Source of the DNA: Magnaporthiopsis rhizophila
Taxonomy: Eukaryota > Ascomycota > Sordariomycetes > Magnaporthales > Magnaporthaceae
Assembly: GCA_003049465.1 (NCBI GenBank)
Contig: PYSS01000109.1
Span: 1 to 61,657, forward strand
Direction: 5' to 3'
Length of the DNA stretch: 61,657 nt
Part shown: piece by piece, positions 60,567-61,657 of the stretch
Numbering within the stretch: the first letter of the stretch is position 1
Layout: every line of letters begins with the position of its first letter
Program-made: the position numbers and the translations under genes
Notes under the pieces: model-generated
The model's input: only the letters and a program-made list of their open reading frames with translations
Databases searched by the model: none
What the model was told of the DNA's origin: nothing

Positions 60567-61612
60567 GACAGCAACCTCACAAGGGAATGGAGATAGATCA
60601 TGAGGGTTACAAAAGTCGGAAAGCTGTTGTGAGTGATTGCTTGGCCGCCAATGGACACGACGGGGGCAGCCGTATATCTCAAGGCGCCCACCGGATGTTT
60701 AACACCGAAAGACCCAGCAGTGTGATACAAGAAGCCCAACCCCTTGTGGGGAATACGTGAATCCCCGCGCCTACGCCATGATCCCTGTGTTGAGCCCGGC
60801 ATTTAAAGAGCTTCCTGGACCGAGACGAGGCCACCATCAATCCTTGCGATGGTCTGTCTATCAAAACGTGCGTTTCTCTTGATCATATCGTATATCACGA
60901 AGGGGAAGCTTGGCGAGCTAGGCGGGATCAAACCCAAAAAAGCCAAAACAAGGAGACATCGCAACACTCAAAAGCAAGTACACGGTAGGGTGGGAACGAG
61001 CATGATTCAGTCGCACTAAGGTGTGTCGCCCGACGTGGTTAGGAGGCAGTCTGCACGGGCATGCTTCGTCCCATTAGAGGTGAGCATAGACCAGGTTCAA
61101 ACGGCCGCCTAGCGGCTGCCGCCAGGGAGCTCCTGATCCAACTATGGCGGCACTAGCGGCTGAGTCGGAGAGATGCCAAGTTACACGCTAGAGATGGTTC
61201 CCAGGTTGATGTTCTCGCCGGCTGCGGTTCCCGAGAGGGCCCTTGCCCCGGCCGGAGGCTCAAGAACCACAACCAGGATGGGGCTTCCGAGAAACCGAAT
61301 CGGAGTGCCTAGTCGATAACCGGGTATTATACAATCGACCGGTCAGGAGAATGAAGCTACGGCCAGCGGCTGTACGGTTTCTATTGGCAGGAATGGCAAT
61401 GGGGAGTGGCACGGTCCCCAGATACAATCTGCACATGCATAAACGGGCCGCAGGGAGGGGGCTAAGACCATCTATCAGAGGCTGCAATCACATGGGCAAT
61501 TTGACTTGATGTCCACCTATACACATACCAACGTTGACAACTTTGTCGGTATCTTCTCAGGCGAGTGAGATCATCGTCAACGGTCTGGCCCGAACAAGCT
61601 CTCCCAGGGCAG

Positions 61613-61651
<39 letters not shown>

Positions 61652-61657
61652 GGGAAA
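60567..61657. other. Right-edge region
   Basis: About 1.1 kb beyond the start of the rhodopsin-domain gene, with promoter function likely near the gene; no further gene seen. It ends in poly-A, GGGGGG and AAA, which suggests the limit of an assembled piece. Confidence 0.45.
61615..61648. repeat. Poly-A homopolymer of 34 nt at the window end
   Basis: Terminal A run followed by GGGGGG, the third long A run on the plus strand in this window. The position at the edge suggests assembly termination. Confidence 0.9.

Overview
The window looks like a chromosomal piece of a filamentous ascomycete (Pezizomycotina, most likely Sordariomycetes). Genes are GC-rich with short introns of about 50-200 nt that use GT..AG and CTAAC/CTGAC-type branch points. 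Intergenic DNA is rich in A/T homopolymers and pyrimidine tracts. The protein families (LaeA-like methyltransferase, HTF1-type homeobox factor, HsbA wall protein, Dal5-type permease, rhodopsin-domain membrane protein, BTB pairs) are typical of such fungi. I assembled 23 protein-coding genes by joining exons by eye, plus one structured non-coding element.

Layout. The left edge holds the 5' part of a LaeA-like methyltransferase gene (-, cut by the window), a small secreted cysteine-containing protein (+) and a large homeobox regulator (+). From 8.7 to 15 kb are a Dal5-like MFS permease (+), a weak hypothetical gene (-) and a D-2-hydroxyacid dehydrogenase (-). From 17.7 to 31 kb is a housekeeping block: an AAA ATPase (-), a conserved protein with a KEN box (+), thymidylate kinase (+), GTP cyclohydrolase I (-) and TAF11 (+). 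From 31 to 45 kb are an HsbA-type wall protein (-), a second MFS transporter (+), an F-box protein (+), a RING-H2 protein (+), a Ras-like GTPase (+) and a Cic1/Utp30-type ribosome-biogenesis protein (+). From 45 to 61 kb are two divergent BTB genes, the CTD-kinase cyclin CTK2 (+), an aldo-keto reductase (+), a secreted GH43 arabinofuranosidase with an AbfB domain (+) and a seven-helix rhodopsin-domain protein (-).

There is no operon or obvious biosynthetic cluster. The genes look like ordinary neighbours, and the shared promoters (GCH1/TAF11 and the BTB pair) are the only tight spatial links. Housekeeping genes dominate the centre; surface, secreted and regulatory genes lie towards the edges.

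The most unusual features are a perfect GA tract of about 759 bp inside an intron of a BTB gene, a hairpin-rich element with tRNA-like A and B boxes at about 12.05-12.26 kb, a RING finger split by a 108-residue insertion, and a likely assembly scar (poly-A run, adapter-like 11-mer and an N) upstream of thymidylate kinase. I did not find a convincing new multi-gene system, CRISPR array, rRNA gene or intact transposon.
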